Notes: generated from the letters alone by a model not told the origin. 64,000 nucleotides of DNA from Desertivirga xinjiangensis (GCF_024436435.1 NZ_JAFMZP010000003.1:62001-126000); one strand, 5' to 3'; positions 18,324 through 27,917 are shown, numbered from the stretch's first letter. Numbers and translations are program-made.

Positions 18324-19829
18324 ATGGGAATTATCAAACAACAAACAGTAAAGGGTTCTTTTTATTCTTACCTTGGTGTATTTATAGGTTTTTTGACGTC
18401 CTTTCTGATCATGCCTCATGTTCTTAGTCCCGAACAAATAGGGCTGACAGGCATTCTGGCGTCCTTTTCTGTGATGACCGCTCAATTCTCCATATTGGGG
18501 TTTAATGCCACTGCCCGGATCTTTCCATTCTTCAGGCATGATTCCAGAAATCATAATGGCTATCTGTTTTTAGCTTGTATGATCTCTGTGATAGGCTTTT
18601 TCCTATTCTGCGTAATTGCCGTCCTTTTGAAAGACGAGGTCGTTAATCAAAATGGCACAGATAGTTACCTGTTCGAGAATTATTACTGGTATCTGCTACC
18701 GCTTACATTTTTCACCCTTTTTTTCAACGTTTTTGACCTTTACTCAAGAATGTTGTACGATACAATTACAGGGAGGGTACTGAATGAATTCACTAAACGA
18801 GTGCTCGTATTGATAACGCTCCTTCTGTTGGTTTTCAGTTTCGTTGACTTCAGTCAGTTTATGTGGCTTTGGCTGCTCGCTAATATTATTCCAACTCTAA
18901 TGATAGCACACCGGCTATACAAAAACAGGCTACTCATTATTAGGCCCCAATTTGGTTTTTTAAATAAATCTATCAGAACTCAGCTCATCCGTCTTTCCGT
19001 TTTTGGCATCCTCACGGGATCAGCACCGTATCTTATCCAAAATATTGATAAATACATGGTTACAGAATCACACGGTCTAAGTTCTACGGGCATTTATCAG
19101 ATCGCATTCAATTTTGCGACGATTATTACTTTACCGGCCCGATCGCTTTATAGCATTGCCTTTACAGTCATCTCTGAAGCCTGGAAGCATAATGACCTAA
19201 AAAGCATCTTATCGATCTATCGTAAAAGCTGCATTACTCAGACGATCACCTCCTTATATCTGTTTATACTTATTTGGGCAAACATCGATAACATCTACGA
19301 GGTTCTGCCGCCTGAGTATGCCCAGGGAGAATATGTGATCTTTTTTATTGGACTTGCTAATTTGATCGATTCGGCGACCGGCGTAAACGGGGTTATACTG
19401 GCAACTTCGAGATACTACATGTGGGATTCTTTCTTTACATTAGCATTGGCGGGAATTACTATAGGAGCAAATCTCATATTCATTCCCTTATATGGAATAA
19501 CCGGGGCTGCAATTGCTTGTGCGGTTACTTATGCGATTTTCAATCTTTCAAGATACCTCTTCATTTTAGTGATCTTCAAGCTACAGCCCTTTACAATGAA
19601 GACGTTATGGGTACTTATCAGTGGGGCTGTCACCTGGTACCTGGTTTACCTTATTCCCAAATTTTCCAATTTTATTGCAGACGGCTTACTACGAGCTTCA
19701 CTTATATCGGTTCTTTTCGGAGGGACAATTTATTTATTCCGCTTTTCAGAGGATATCAATTCATTGATCGATGGTTCTATAGCCCGAATCGGTATAAAGA
19801 GAAGAAGCGTCGATTCCCCTGAGGAATAA
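18324..19829 (+). CDS. Oligosaccharide flippase family protein (Wzx-like)
   Basis: 501-residue polytopic inner-membrane protein with about 12-14 hydrophobic segments. The N-terminus GSFYSYLGVFIGFLTSFLIMPHVLSPEQIGL is the standard polysaccharide-synthase/flippase opening. It would move undecaprenyl-linked repeat units across the membrane. It is alone on the plus strand among minus-strand glycosyltransferases and converges with the FkbM gene three bases away. No Wzy polymerase is recognisable in the window. Confidence 0.88.
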   Translation: MGIIKQQTVKGSFYSYLGVFIGFLTSFLIMPHVLSPEQIGLTGILASFSVMTAQFSILGFNATARIFPFFRHDSRNHNGYLFLACMISVIGFFLFCVIAVLLKDEVVNQNGTDSYLFENYYWYLLPLTFFTLFFNVFDLYSRMLYDTITGRVLNEFTKRVLVLITLLLLVFSFVDFSQFMWLWLLANIIPTLMIAHRLYKNRLLIIRPQFGFLNKSIRTQLIRLSVFGILTGSAPYLIQNIDKYMVTESHGLSSTGIYQIAFNFATIITLPARSLYSIAFTVISEAWKHNDLKSILSIYRKSCITQTITSLYLFILIWANIDNIYEVLPPEYAQGEYVIFFIGLANLIDSATGVNGVILATSRYYMWDSFFTLALAGITIGANLIFIPLYGITGAAIACAVTYAIFNLSRYLFILVIFKLQPFTMKTLWVLISGAVTWYLVYLIPKFSNFIADGLLRASLISVLFGGTIYLFRFSEDINSLIDGSIARIGIKRRSVDSPEE

Positions 19830-19832
19830 ATT

Positions 19833-20732
19833 TCAGAGTTCCTGACCAGTATGGACGGCACGAATCAACCCTTTTCTAAAAAAGGGAGGTTTGAGTAACT
19901 CCGACCTGGAGTTAAAATACATTACTCCGGGGGTTGTACTGATATGATAACTTAATCGTGAAAGATAGCTACTGAACTTATTGAAATCATCTTGCTTGTG
20001 ATATGTACACAAAGCAATTTTAGGATGTACGGTCCGCATAGTATTTTCCATGCCTTGCAACACTTGTTCTTCTGCGCCCTCTACATCGACCTTAACAAAG
20101 TCAATTTTGCACTGTTCTTCGGCCGCAAAAACGTCGATGCTTACTCTTTCTTCATCATCTACATCAGATACAAACTTACAGATAACCTTTACTTTGTTTT
20201 TCCATGGTTCAAAGGTGGCTTCTAACGCTTCCAGCCACTCCGGATCGCGCTCAAACAGAAATGCTTTCTGCACCTTATCGATGTTGTTCAGTGTAAATAT
20301 TCCTTCGGCTGCACCTACGTCGATCACGAAATCTCCCTGGCTGACATTGAACACACTATCGGTATAACTGTGGGGCGACATAGGGTCTTGCTCCATAAGA
20401 AGGCCATTATAAAGCATTTTGATAGTAGTCACATTGTAAGATCTTTTAAAATACAATCGTTTTCCATCATGATTTACCCAGTAAAGACCATTCGAGGCAT
20501 CCCGGGAAACTATAATCGTATCATACCTATATTTATCAACAAAACGGCCAAAGAAAGTTTTCAAAGGATGAGATTTGAGGTATTCAACCGCTTCTGCCAT
20601 TTCTGGATCAGCTGATTGATTATCCCTATAGTAATTCAGGATCATGGTCCTCACTTGCCTGGCATTTGCCTTCGCCTTGTATACCCTCAGGGTGCTCTCA
20701 ATCTTATATCTAAGCTTTTTAATAATGTTCAT
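19833..20732 (-). CDS. FkbM family methyltransferase
   Basis: 299-residue SAM-dependent methyltransferase. The SAM-binding motif I is FVIDVGAAEGIFTLNNI, the acidic strand 2 is AFLFERDPEWLEAL, and the FkbM-typical IDFVKVDVEGAEEQVLQGM follows. Residues 1-120 form a basic, family-variable N-terminal region. In glycan loci such enzymes usually O-methylate sugars, and the neighbouring flippase and glycosyltransferases support that here. No signal peptide. Confidence 0.88.
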   Translation of the reverse strand: MNIIKKLRYKIESTLRVYKAKANARQVRTMILNYYRDNQSADPEMAEAVEYLKSHPLKTFFGRFVDKYRYDTIIVSRDASNGLYWVNHDGKRLYFKRSYNVTTIKMLYNGLLMEQDPMSPHSYTDSVFNVSQGDFVIDVGAAEGIFTLNNIDKVQKAFLFERDPEWLEALEATFEPWKNKVKVICKFVSDVDDEERVSIDVFAAEEQCKIDFVKVDVEGAEEQVLQGMENTMRTVHPKIALCTYHKQDDFNKFSSYLSRLSYHISTTPGVMYFNSRSELLKPPFFRKGLIRAVHTGQEL

Positions 20733-20845
20733 TTGTGAATCTGTACCGATTTAGGGACTTCGATACTCAATGGCAAGTTAAATAAAAGCAGCATTAGTTT
20801 AAATTACGCGGTTTGGTTTCGGTAAGAATTGGAGTATGAATAAAA

Positions 20846-20877
20846 AAGTCCTCATTTCGAATATCAAATGAGGACTT
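20846..20877 (-). terminator. Intrinsic terminator after typA
   Basis: A 12-bp perfect stem (AAGTCCTCATTT with AAATGAGGACTT) with an eight-base loop. On the minus strand it is followed by TTTTTA, giving a classic terminator 39 bases after the typA stop. Confidence 0.88.
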
Positions 20878-20915
20878 CAGTTCTAAACTGTATAAGAAAG
20901 GCTTACCAAGCTTGC

Positions 20916-22721
20916 CTACACAAACTTTTTAGCATTAATTTTACGCTCATTCTCGTTAAGATAGATCTTACGAATACGCATACTCTGTGGAGTTACTTCT
21001 ATGTACTCATCCGCCTGGATATACTCCATCGATTCTTCTAAGGAGAATTTTATAGCCGGCGCAATACGTGTATTGTCGTCTGTTCCGGATGCGCGCATGT
21101 TAGTCAAAGCTTTTCCTTTTACGATGTTAACTACTAAATCGTTGTCACGGATATGCTCACCAACAATTTGACCTTCATAAATATCGACACCTGGGTCTAC
21201 GAAGAAACGGCCACGGTCCTGCAGTTTATCTATTGAATATGCAGTTGTCTGACCTTTTTCCATAGATACAAGTACTCCATTTAAACGACCGGGGATAACG
21301 CCCTTCCATGGCTCGTAGGCTTTGAAACGATGGGCCATGATAGCCTCTCCAGCGGTGGCTGTTAATACATTATTACGTAAGCCTATAATACCTCTGGCAG
21401 GAATGTCAAACTCAAGATGCTGAAGATCGCCTTTAGGCTCCATGATCAACAACTCACCTTTACGTTGCGTTACTAGCTCAATTACTTTACCGGCAACCTC
21501 TCCAGGAACATCAACTATTAAAGTCTCTATAGGCTCGCATTTTACACCGTCAATTTCCTTGACGATTACCTGAGGCTGGCCAACTTGCAGCTCATACCCT
21601 TCGCGGCGCATCGTTTCGATTAACACTGACAAGTGAAGGATACCTCTGCCATATACTAAATATGCATCAGGAGATTCGGTTTCTACAACCTTTAAAGCAA
21701 GGTTTTTCTCCATCTCCTTATATAAACGCTCCCGTAAACGCTGAGATGTAACGAACTTACCTTCTTTACCGAAGAACGGCGAGTTATTGATGGTAAACAA
21801 CATGTTCATTGTTGGCTCATCAATCTTAATTACTTCTAATTGTTCAGGATTTTCAAAGTCGGCGATAGTATCACCAATCTCAAAACCATCGATACCTACA
21901 ACAGCGCAAATATCTCCAGATTTCACCTCCGACACTTTAACCTTTCCTAATCCTTCAAACGTATAAAGTTCTTTGATCCGTGATTTTTGGATCTTACCAT
22001 CACGCTTAACCAAAGAAACCGGCTGGTTCTCTTTGATAACTCCTCTGGCAACCCGTCCGATAGCAATACGCCCAACAAATGAAGAATAATCGAGTGACGT
22101 GATCTGCAATTGTAAAGTACCTTCGGCAATTGGAGCCGGTGGAATATTTTCAAGGATCGCGTCCATCAACGGGAAAATATTGTCGGTCGGTACTTTATAA
22201 TCTGTACTCATCCAACCCTGTTTAGATGAACCATAAATTACAGGAAAATCCAACTGATCTTCAGTAGCGTCAAGATTGAAGAATAATTCAAAGATCTGCT
22301 CATAAACCTCTTCAGGACGGCAATTTTCTTTGTCAACTTTGTTAACGACAACAATTGGCTTCAAACCCAATGCAAGTGCCTTTTGTGTCACAAAACGTGT
22401 TTGAGGCATAGCACCCTCAAAAGCATCGCAAAGTAAAATTACACCGTCAGCCATCTTCAATACCCGCTCCACTTCACCTCCGAAATCGGCGTGGCCCGGA
22501 GTGTCAATAATATTGATCTTTACATCCTTGTATTGAACGGATACGTTTTTTGAAACAATAGTGATTCCGCGTTCGCGTTCCAAATCATTATTATCCAGGA
22601 TCAGGTCGCCTGTTTCCTGATTATCTCTAAAAATAGCGCAACTGTGTAAAATTTTATCAACCAAAGTAGTTTTGCCATGGTCAACGTGTGCAATAATTGC
22701 AATGTTTCTAATATTCTGCAT
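20916..22721 (-). CDS. typA: Ribosome-associated translational GTPase TypA/BipA
   Basis: 601-residue translation-factor GTPase involved in 50S subunit assembly and stress adaptation. The GTPase motifs are [15 protein letters not shown] (G1) at 10-24, the G2 threonine region [19 protein letters not shown] (G3) and NKVDKEN (G4). The EF-G-like domains II, III and V follow, then the TypA-specific C-terminal domain ([29 protein letters not shown]). Length is normal. Single gene with its own promoter element and terminator. Confidence 0.97.
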   Translation of the reverse strand: MQNIRNIAIIAHVDHGKTTLVDKILHSCAIFRDNQETGDLILDNNDLERERGITIVSKNVSVQYKDVKINIIDTPGHADFGGEVERVLKMADGVILLCDAFEGAMPQTRFVTQKALALGLKPIVVVNKVDKENCRPEEVYEQIFELFFNLDATEDQLDFPVIYGSSKQGWMSTDYKVPTDNIFPLMDAILENIPPAPIAEGTLQLQITSLDYSSFVGRIAIGRVARGVIKENQPVSLVKRDGKIQKSRIKELYTFEGLGKVKVSEVKSGDICAVVGIDGFEIGDTIADFENPEQLEVIKIDEPTMNMLFTINNSPFFGKEGKFVTSQRLRERLYKEMEKNLALKVVETESPDAYLVYGRGILHLSVLIETMRREGYELQVGQPQVIVKEIDGVKCEPIETLIVDVPGEVAGKVIELVTQRKGELLIMEPKGDLQHLEFDIPARGIIGLRNNVLTATAGEAIMAHRFKAYEPWKGVIPGRLNGVLVSMEKGQTTAYSIDKLQDRGRFFVDPGVDIYEGQIVGEHIRDNDLVVNIVKGKALTNMRASGTDDNTRIAPAIKFSLEESMEYIQADEYIEVTPQSMRIRKIYLNENERKINAKKFV

Positions 22722-22745
22722 GAAGAATGCCTCTCAAATTTTTTG

Positions 22746-22753
22746 CAAAGGTA
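22746..22753 (-). promoter_or_regulatory. Candidate -7 element for typA
   Basis: Reads TACCTTTG on the minus strand, 24 bases upstream of the typA ATG, matching TAnnTTTG. Confidence 0.45.
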
Positions 22754-22826
22754 CAGTTTTAAATTGTTATTTCAGCGCTTTTGCAAAGCTTGAAATTAAA
22801 TGACAATCAGGCGTTAACATAATATT

Positions 22827-22834
22827 TACCTTTG
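22827..22834 (+). promoter_or_regulatory. Candidate -7 element for the small Cys-rich protein gene
   Basis: TACCTTTG, identical to the element of divergent typA, four bases before the ATG at 22839. A transcript from here would be essentially leaderless. Confidence 0.45.
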
Positions 22835-22838
22835 CTTT

Positions 22839-23006
22839 ATGGATTTACAGGAAGTAATGGTTGGGGGCTTGTTTCTGATTGCGGTGTTCTTTAATTGCCG
22901 CATGCTTTACAGAAACTTTAATCAGAAGAAAAGCTGTGCAAGCGGATGTAATAAATGCGGCGTTGATTTCTCACAAATCACCATACCAGAAAAAGAAAAC
23001 TCCTAA
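22839..23006 (+). CDS. Small Cys-rich membrane protein (FeoB-associated type)
   Basis: 55-residue protein with one membrane helix at about 8-20 (VGGLFLIAVFFNC) followed by a basic stretch and a cysteine cluster CASGCNKCG at 33-41. This layout resembles the FeoB-associated Cys-rich membrane proteins. No feoA or feoB is nearby, so an iron-transport role is only suggested by resemblance. The ATG directly follows a promoter-like element, codon use is ordinary, and the stop is five bases before the convergent ispF stop. Function otherwise unknown. Confidence 0.7.
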   Translation: MDLQEVMVGGLFLIAVFFNCRMLYRNFNQKKSCASGCNKCGVDFSQITIPEKENS

Positions 23007-23011
23007 AGATT

Positions 23012-23491
23012 TTAATTTTTCTGAATCAAACATACAGCGTAGGCAACTACACCTTCTTCCCGTCCAATAAAGCCCATTTGTTCATTAGTAGTTGCTTTAA
23101 TTGATATATCCTCTACCGAAATTCCGATGGCATGAGCGATCTTCTCTTTCATTTCCGGAACGTAAGGATTTATTTTTGGCTCTTCCAGGCAAATCATCGC
23201 GTCTATATTTCCAACTGTCCAGCCCTTTTCGGTAATCAAACGAACACATTCTTTTAGCAGAACTAAGCTGCTGATACCTTTCCAGCGATCGTCTTTGTTA
23301 GAAAAATGAAATCCTATATCTCTGAGGTTAGCAGCACCCAACAAGGCGTCGCATATAGCATGCAGGATAACATCTGCATCTGAGTGCCCGAATGCACCTG
23401 AATGATGTTCTAGCTCCACTCCGCCTAGTACAAAAGGATGTCCTTCACGTAGCTGATGAACATCGAACCCAAAACCTACTTTTATCTTCAT
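23012..23491 (-). CDS. ispF: 2-C-methyl-D-erythritol 2,4-cyclodiphosphate synthase
   Basis: Cytoplasmic enzyme of the MEP isoprenoid pathway that cyclises the CDP-methylerythritol phosphate intermediate. The 159-residue protein has the metal ligands D10 and H12 (GFDVHQL), the signature GHSDADVILHAICDALLGAA, and the C-terminal ATTNEQMGFIGREEG. Its start overlaps the porV stop by four bases, so it is translated from the porV transcript. Confidence 0.96.
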   Translation of the reverse strand: MKIKVGFGFDVHQLREGHPFVLGGVELEHHSGAFGHSDADVILHAICDALLGAANLRDIGFHFSNKDDRWKGISSLVLLKECVRLITEKGWTVGNIDAMICLEEPKINPYVPEMKEKIAHAIGISVEDISIKATTNEQMGFIGREEGVVAYAVCLIQKN

Positions 23492-24699
23492 TTTTGAATA
23501 AAATTAAAGAGCAAAGTAAATCGCAGGGTATTGGCCAAAGGGCTTTTCTCCTGATTTGCCAGAATGTAGGCAAAATCCAGATTTAGTACATTATACTTTA
23601 AACCCGCGCCTAAAGTAAGATAATTCCGGTTGCCCTTTTCTGGATGCTCATAAATATATCCTGCTCTGAGTGCGAATTGCTTATTGTAGCGATACTCCAG
23701 TCCGGTAGAATAGCTCAGCTCCTGCATTTCTTCTTTAAAACCTCCCGGAGCGTCATTAAATGAGCCAAAGATAGCTGCTGGCACAGACAGATTTGAAGGA
23801 TCTCTGCCTGATACGATGGTCGTGTTTCCGTCTTCTGTAACAGTGACAGGAGGAGAGGGTATTAATAGTTTATTTATATCAAGAATGACTGTTAATTCGC
23901 TCAAAGCGTCAGGAAAGAATGTTGCCGCACCTCCGATTCTCAAGTTGGTTGGAAGAAAAACTTTATTATCGTCGCCCTCTACGTAACTCATTTTATTCCC
24001 TATGTTAGAAATGTTTAAACCAGCTGCGAGGCGGGCATCGTTTCCGAGCAGGATTGTTTCCTTTTTAAAAAAGGCAGATACATCAGCAGCCAAAGCAGTC
24101 CCGGCCTTTGTCTGTGCACCCGTACCACTTACCAGATTAGTCCCCAGATTAGATCTGATGAACCTTAAAGCAGTTCCAAGCGAAAAATTCTCTCCAAACT
24201 GCCTGGCAAATGTTGCGTCAATAGCAAACTCATTAGGGCTGTAGATCGTTGCTTGCTCTTCTCCGGTTTGTCTGAACTCGATATCACCCAGGGAAAAATA
24301 TCTTAAAGAACCACCAATTACATTTCTGTCATCTAAACGGTAAAATCCAGTTAGATATGCGAGATTTATGTCTGGAACCAAACGTTGAAGCCAGGGGCTG
24401 TACGATAACGAAAGGCCGGCCGGGCCGTCAATGAAGGCTAATTTTGACGGATTCCAGTGAATTGAGTTGGCATCTGGTGAAACTGCCACGCCAGCTTCGC
24501 CCATCCCGCCGGATCTTGAATCAGGCGCAATCAAAAGAAAGGGAACACCTGCTTGTATCAGTCTCGAACCAGTCCTCCCATCAGTTGTCGTTTCCGGATC
24601 TCCACCAACACCCTCTCCTTGTGCTGATGCTTTGTAACAGAGTAAAGCAAACGCAACAAGCAAAACAAATCCTACCTTGGTTCTGTAATTAGTAATCAT
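23488..24699 (-). CDS. porV: Type IX secretion outer membrane protein PorV (LptO)
   Basis: 403-residue beta-barrel of the FadL-like type. A signal peptide ends near SAQG. The PorV signature GVPFLLIAPDSRSGGMGEAGVAVSPDANSIHWNPSKLAF follows, then paired strands to the terminal LRFTLLFNF. PorV carries cargo from the SprA translocon to the PorU sortase at the outer membrane. PorU, which usually adjoins porV, is not in the window. The gene is divergent from gldJ and overlaps ispF downstream. Confidence 0.92.
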   Translation of the reverse strand: MITNYRTKVGFVLLVAFALLCYKASAQGEGVGGDPETTTDGRTGSRLIQAGVPFLLIAPDSRSGGMGEAGVAVSPDANSIHWNPSKLAFIDGPAGLSLSYSPWLQRLVPDINLAYLTGFYRLDDRNVIGGSLRYFSLGDIEFRQTGEEQATIYSPNEFAIDATFARQFGENFSLGTALRFIRSNLGTNLVSGTGAQTKAGTALAADVSAFFKKETILLGNDARLAAGLNISNIGNKMSYVEGDDNKVFLPTNLRIGGAATFFPDALSELTVILDINKLLIPSPPVTVTEDGNTTIVSGRDPSNLSVPAAIFGSFNDAPGGFKEEMQELSYSTGLEYRYNKQFALRAGYIYEHPEKGNRNYLTLGAGLKYNVLNLDFAYILANQEKSPLANTLRFTLLFNFIQK

Positions 24700-24930
24700 G
24701 CTTTAAATGTATTAAAAAAAATTATTTACACGAATTAATTAGGTGAGGTATTGCAAATGTTGACTAGTGAAACGTATACTTCAGCTGTTGTAAATAACTT
24801 TTGAAATAAAAACCGTAACTATCTAAAAAATAATACCGTAATAAGGGAATTGAAATCGGACATCTACTTAATCTATTTTTATATGTCTGCGATTTATCTA
24901 ATTTTAGCAATTAATGCTCATACTTAAATA

Positions 24931-26508
24931 ATGAAAAGAATATCTATACTTTTTACAACAGGGTTGCTTGCGCTGGGGATTTTTGGAACTGCATGTAAAA
25001 GCAAAAGTAGTGGAACTTCTTCAAAAACAGGCGCTGCTTACAATGACAAATATTATGGCTTTCAGGTGGCTAGTAAAGTTAAACCGGGTCCTGGTCCCGG
25101 ATTAATCGCAATTGAAGGCGGTACTTTTGTAATGGGAGGAAGCCTTGACCAGGACCTCGCTTATGAATACGACAATTTAAGGCGAAGAGTGACTGTCGCA
25201 TCTTTTTATATGGACGAGACCGAGGTTTCGAATGTCGATTGGCTGGAATACCTTTATTGGATCACTGTTAATTTCCCGGAGGATAGAGAGTATTACTATA
25301 ATGCGTTGCCTGACACATTAGTTTGGCGCAGGCCTCTATCTTATAACGAACCTTTTGTGAATAATTATTTAAGGCATCCGGCCTACCAGGACTATCCGGT
25401 TGTTGGTGTTAGCTGGGAACAGGCCAACGCTTATTCAGAATGGAGAACAGATAAGGTAAATGAGGAAATATTGAGAAACAGAGGAATCCTTGTAGACTAT
25501 AAGACTTTAGCCGGAAAAGGTGGTGCAACCGTTTCAAAACCTGCGGAGCCTTTCAATACAGACATTTATCTTAATGGTCAGTATAGAGGTGAAGGAATTG
25601 ATGGCAAGAAAATGTTAAAAGATCTAAGTCCCGGTGCACAAGCTGCTAATGGACAAAAAGCGCCTGTAAGACCAGTGCGCATGGAAGACGGAATACTTAA
25701 ACAACCTTACCGTTTGCCAACGGAAGCAGAATGGGAATATGCTGCTTTATCTCTTGCCGGAAACACTGAATACGAAAATATTGAAGATGGTAAGATCTAC
25801 CCCTGGAACGGTTTAGGTGTTCGCTCAGCTAAACAAAAAACCCGGGGCATGATAATGGCGAACTTTAAACGTGGCGAAGGGGATAATATGGGTACCGGTG
25901 GTTACCTAAATGACAAAGCAGACATTACTGCTCCGGTTACAAGTTATTTACCAAATGATTTCGGCTTATATAACATGGCTGGTAATGTCAATGAATGGGT
26001 CGCAGATACCTACCGCAAGCTATCTTTTGAAGATGTTGAAGATTTCAATCCTTTTCGTGGAAATCAGTTTGTAAACAAGCGGCTTGAAGATCCAAAAACA
26101 GGAGCCTACGCTAAGGACAAGTATGGTAGGGCAATAAAAGACCCGGCTCCGTCCAGAAAGAAGCAAACATGGGCTGAACTTAACGGAACGGTTGACAGTT
26201 CTAAAGCAGCCTTAGGTGGTAAAGCCTATGATCCTGATTTCCGCAGTGAAAAAGACACAGTTAGCGCTGCGTTATACGGTGTAACTACCCTGGTAAACGA
26301 TCAATCGAAGGTGTACAAAGGAGGATCATGGAACGACAGGGCTTACTGGTTAAATCCGGCTACAAGAAGATTTATGCAGCAGGATGAAACGAGCGCCGAG
26401 GTTGGCTTCAGATGCGCGATGACAATGGTTGGATCCGCGGAAATTAATCCAAAAGGCAAACCAAAATTCAGTGCGCCACCATCAAGAGCCGCTAAAAAAG
26501 CAAGATAA
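24931..26508 (+). CDS. gldJ: Gliding motility / type IX secretion lipoprotein GldJ-like
   Basis: 525-residue lipoprotein with a lipobox ending at C22 (GTAC). The body is a formylglycine-generating-enzyme-like domain: LIAIEGGTFVMGG, RRVTVASFYMDETEVSN, YPVVGVSWEQANAYSEWRTD, LPTEAEWEYAAL, GNVNEWVADTY and GFRCAMTM. The long insert LPDTLVWRRPLSYNEPFVNNYLRHPAY is characteristic of GldJ rather than GldK. GldJ stabilises the other type IX components and forms part of the gliding track apparatus. Divergent placement next to porV supports the call. The choice of GldJ over GldK rests on motif memory. Confidence 0.85.
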   Translation: MKRISILFTTGLLALGIFGTACKSKSSGTSSKTGAAYNDKYYGFQVASKVKPGPGPGLIAIEGGTFVMGGSLDQDLAYEYDNLRRRVTVASFYMDETEVSNVDWLEYLYWITVNFPEDREYYYNALPDTLVWRRPLSYNEPFVNNYLRHPAYQDYPVVGVSWEQANAYSEWRTDKVNEEILRNRGILVDYKTLAGKGGATVSKPAEPFNTDIYLNGQYRGEGIDGKKMLKDLSPGAQAANGQKAPVRPVRMEDGILKQPYRLPTEAEWEYAALSLAGNTEYENIEDGKIYPWNGLGVRSAKQKTRGMIMANFKRGEGDNMGTGGYLNDKADITAPVTSYLPNDFGLYNMAGNVNEWVADTYRKLSFEDVEDFNPFRGNQFVNKRLEDPKTGAYAKDKYGRAIKDPAPSRKKQTWAELNGTVDSSKAALGGKAYDPDFRSEKDTVSAALYGVTTLVNDQSKVYKGGSWNDRAYWLNPATRRFMQQDETSAEVGFRCAMTMVGSAEINPKGKPKFSAPPSRAAKKAR

Positions 26509-26526
26509 AAATTTGATACTACCAAA

Positions 26527-26555
26527 CGAGCCCCTTTATATGATGAAGGGGCTCG
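26527..26555. terminator. Bidirectional intrinsic terminator
   Basis: A 10-bp stem CGAGCCCCTT with AAGGGGCTCG and a nine-base loop, followed by six Ts on the plus strand (gldJ side); the minus side ends in TTTGG. It separates gldJ from the convergent DUF4159 gene. Confidence 0.85.
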
Positions 26556-26559
26556 TTTT

Positions 26560-27213
26560 TTATCTGGTTAAGGCATACTGTACAAGATTAGCTCCCATAC
26601 GGAGTGCCTTTTGCCTGGTATCCTCACTGTCTCCAGCATAAGTGCCTGCATCTTCCCAACCATTGCCCAAATCGCATTCAAACGTGTAATAGCATACCAT
26701 TCGGCCTTTGTATATTAGCGCAAACCCTTGCGGGCGTTTCGCATCATGCTCGTGAATTTTTGGAAGGCCCTGGGGAAACTTAAACTTAATTGAATAAAGG
26801 GGATGGTTAACAGGCAACTCAACGAACTCGAGTTCCGGAAACACCGTTTTCATCTGGGGCCGTATATATTTGTCGAGTCCATAATTGTCGTCGATGTGAA
26901 GAAAACCACCTGCCATGAGGTATTTCCTCAAATTGAGAGCCTCCTGTTCAGAGAATTGCACGTTACCATGGCCAGTCATATATACAAAGGGGTAATTAAA
27001 TATGTCGGCACTTCCAGCTTCTACAGTAGCCTCTTCAGTATCGAAGTTGGTCGCCAGATGCTTGTTGCAAAATTCAATCAGATTAGGCAACGCAGTTCGG
27101 TTTGCGTACCAGTCTCCCCCTCCATTATACTTCAACTTTGCCATCTTATAAGTGGCAGCACTAAATCCTGAAAAAAGCCAGATAGAACACAGCAGGAATA
27201 ATATACGATTCAT
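26560..27213 (-). CDS. DUF4159 domain-containing exported protein
   Basis: 217-residue protein with a signal peptide (1-19). The rest is a DUF4159 domain: KLKYNGGGDWYANRTALPNL, FVYMTGHGNVQFSEQE, LRKYLMAGGFLHIDDNYGLD, PELEFVELPVNHPLY and the final GANLVQYALTR. The fold resembles class I glutamine amidotransferase-like domains without known catalytic residues. Function is unknown. It starts four bases inside the end of rsmE and is the last gene of a five-gene operon. Confidence 0.88.
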   Translation of the reverse strand: MNRILFLLCSIWLFSGFSAATYKMAKLKYNGGGDWYANRTALPNLIEFCNKHLATNFDTEEATVEAGSADIFNYPFVYMTGHGNVQFSEQEALNLRKYLMAGGFLHIDDNYGLDKYIRPQMKTVFPELEFVELPVNHPLYSIKFKFPQGLPKIHEHDAKRPQGFALIYKGRMVCYYTFECDLGNGWEDAGTYAGDSEDTRQKALRMGANLVQYALTR

Positions 27214-27908
27214 CTGTTCAAAAAGTTGATTTCAAAACAAGCTTCAAGGGCGGCAGTCTCAGTCCTAAGCCGGCTGTTTCCCAATGTCACGGGCAGAAAT
27301 CCTGCATTAATTGCAGAGCGTATTTCAGCTGGAGAAAAGTCTCCTTCGGGACCAATCATTACCGTGTAATTTCCTTTCGGCTCAACACTATCCTTTAACG
27401 CTGTTTTTTCCTCATCAATACAATGTGCGATATATTTTTGACCCTCTGCCTTTTTAATGAATTCGTCAAATTTTAAAGTGGGATTAAGGATTGGATGATA
27501 GGCTTTCAGCGACTGCTTTACAGCTGAAGTAATGATTTTAATGAGTCGTTCTGGTTTCACTTCTCTTCGCTCTGACCGGTCGCAAATGATAGGTGTGATT
27601 TCATCAACTCCAATTTCTGTAGCCTTCTCAAGAAACCACTCAAGCCGTTCGATATTTTTTGTTGGAGCAACTGCGACATGAAGATAGTGATCTCTCTTAC
27701 CGTATTCCAGTTGCTCTTCGATAATGTTGAGCACACAGTGTTTGGGATGAGGCATTTCTATCACAGCCTTAAAAAAGCCTCCCTTTCCATCAATAAGATA
27801 AACAACGTCATCCTTACCAAGGCGTAAAACTTTTATACAATGCTTACTTTCCTCCTCACTAAGAACGTAAGTTTTACCAATTATATCGGGAGTGTAAAAT
27901 AAGTGCAT
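27210..27908 (-). CDS. rsmE: 16S rRNA (uracil(1498)-N(3))-methyltransferase
   Basis: RsmE methylates U1498 of 16S rRNA in the decoding centre. The 232-residue protein has an N-terminal PUA-like domain (ESKHCIKVLRLGKDD) and the C-terminal SPOUT knot with MIGPEGDFSPAEI and LGNSRLRTETAALEA, which bind SAM. The motif EKATEIGVDEITPIICDRSER is also conserved. Nine bases after the CorC-family gene. Confidence 0.95.
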   Translation of the reverse strand: MHLFYTPDIIGKTYVLSEEESKHCIKVLRLGKDDVVYLIDGKGGFFKAVIEMPHPKHCVLNIIEEQLEYGKRDHYLHVAVAPTKNIERLEWFLEKATEIGVDEITPIICDRSERREVKPERLIKIITSAVKQSLKAYHPILNPTLKFDEFIKKAEGQKYIAHCIDEEKTALKDSVEPKGNYTVMIGPEGDFSPAEIRSAINAGFLPVTLGNSRLRTETAALEACFEINFLNR

Positions 27909-27917
27909 AACAGCAGT

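Noticed and set aside
20050-20367. Ser/Thr-rich plus-strand frame opposite the FkbM gene.
   Set aside because: Shadow of the methyltransferase, whose SAM motifs fix the true strand.
24700-24930. Possible small gene between porV and gldJ.
   Set aside because: All frames are short and AT-rich; the stretch is best read as a divergent promoter region.
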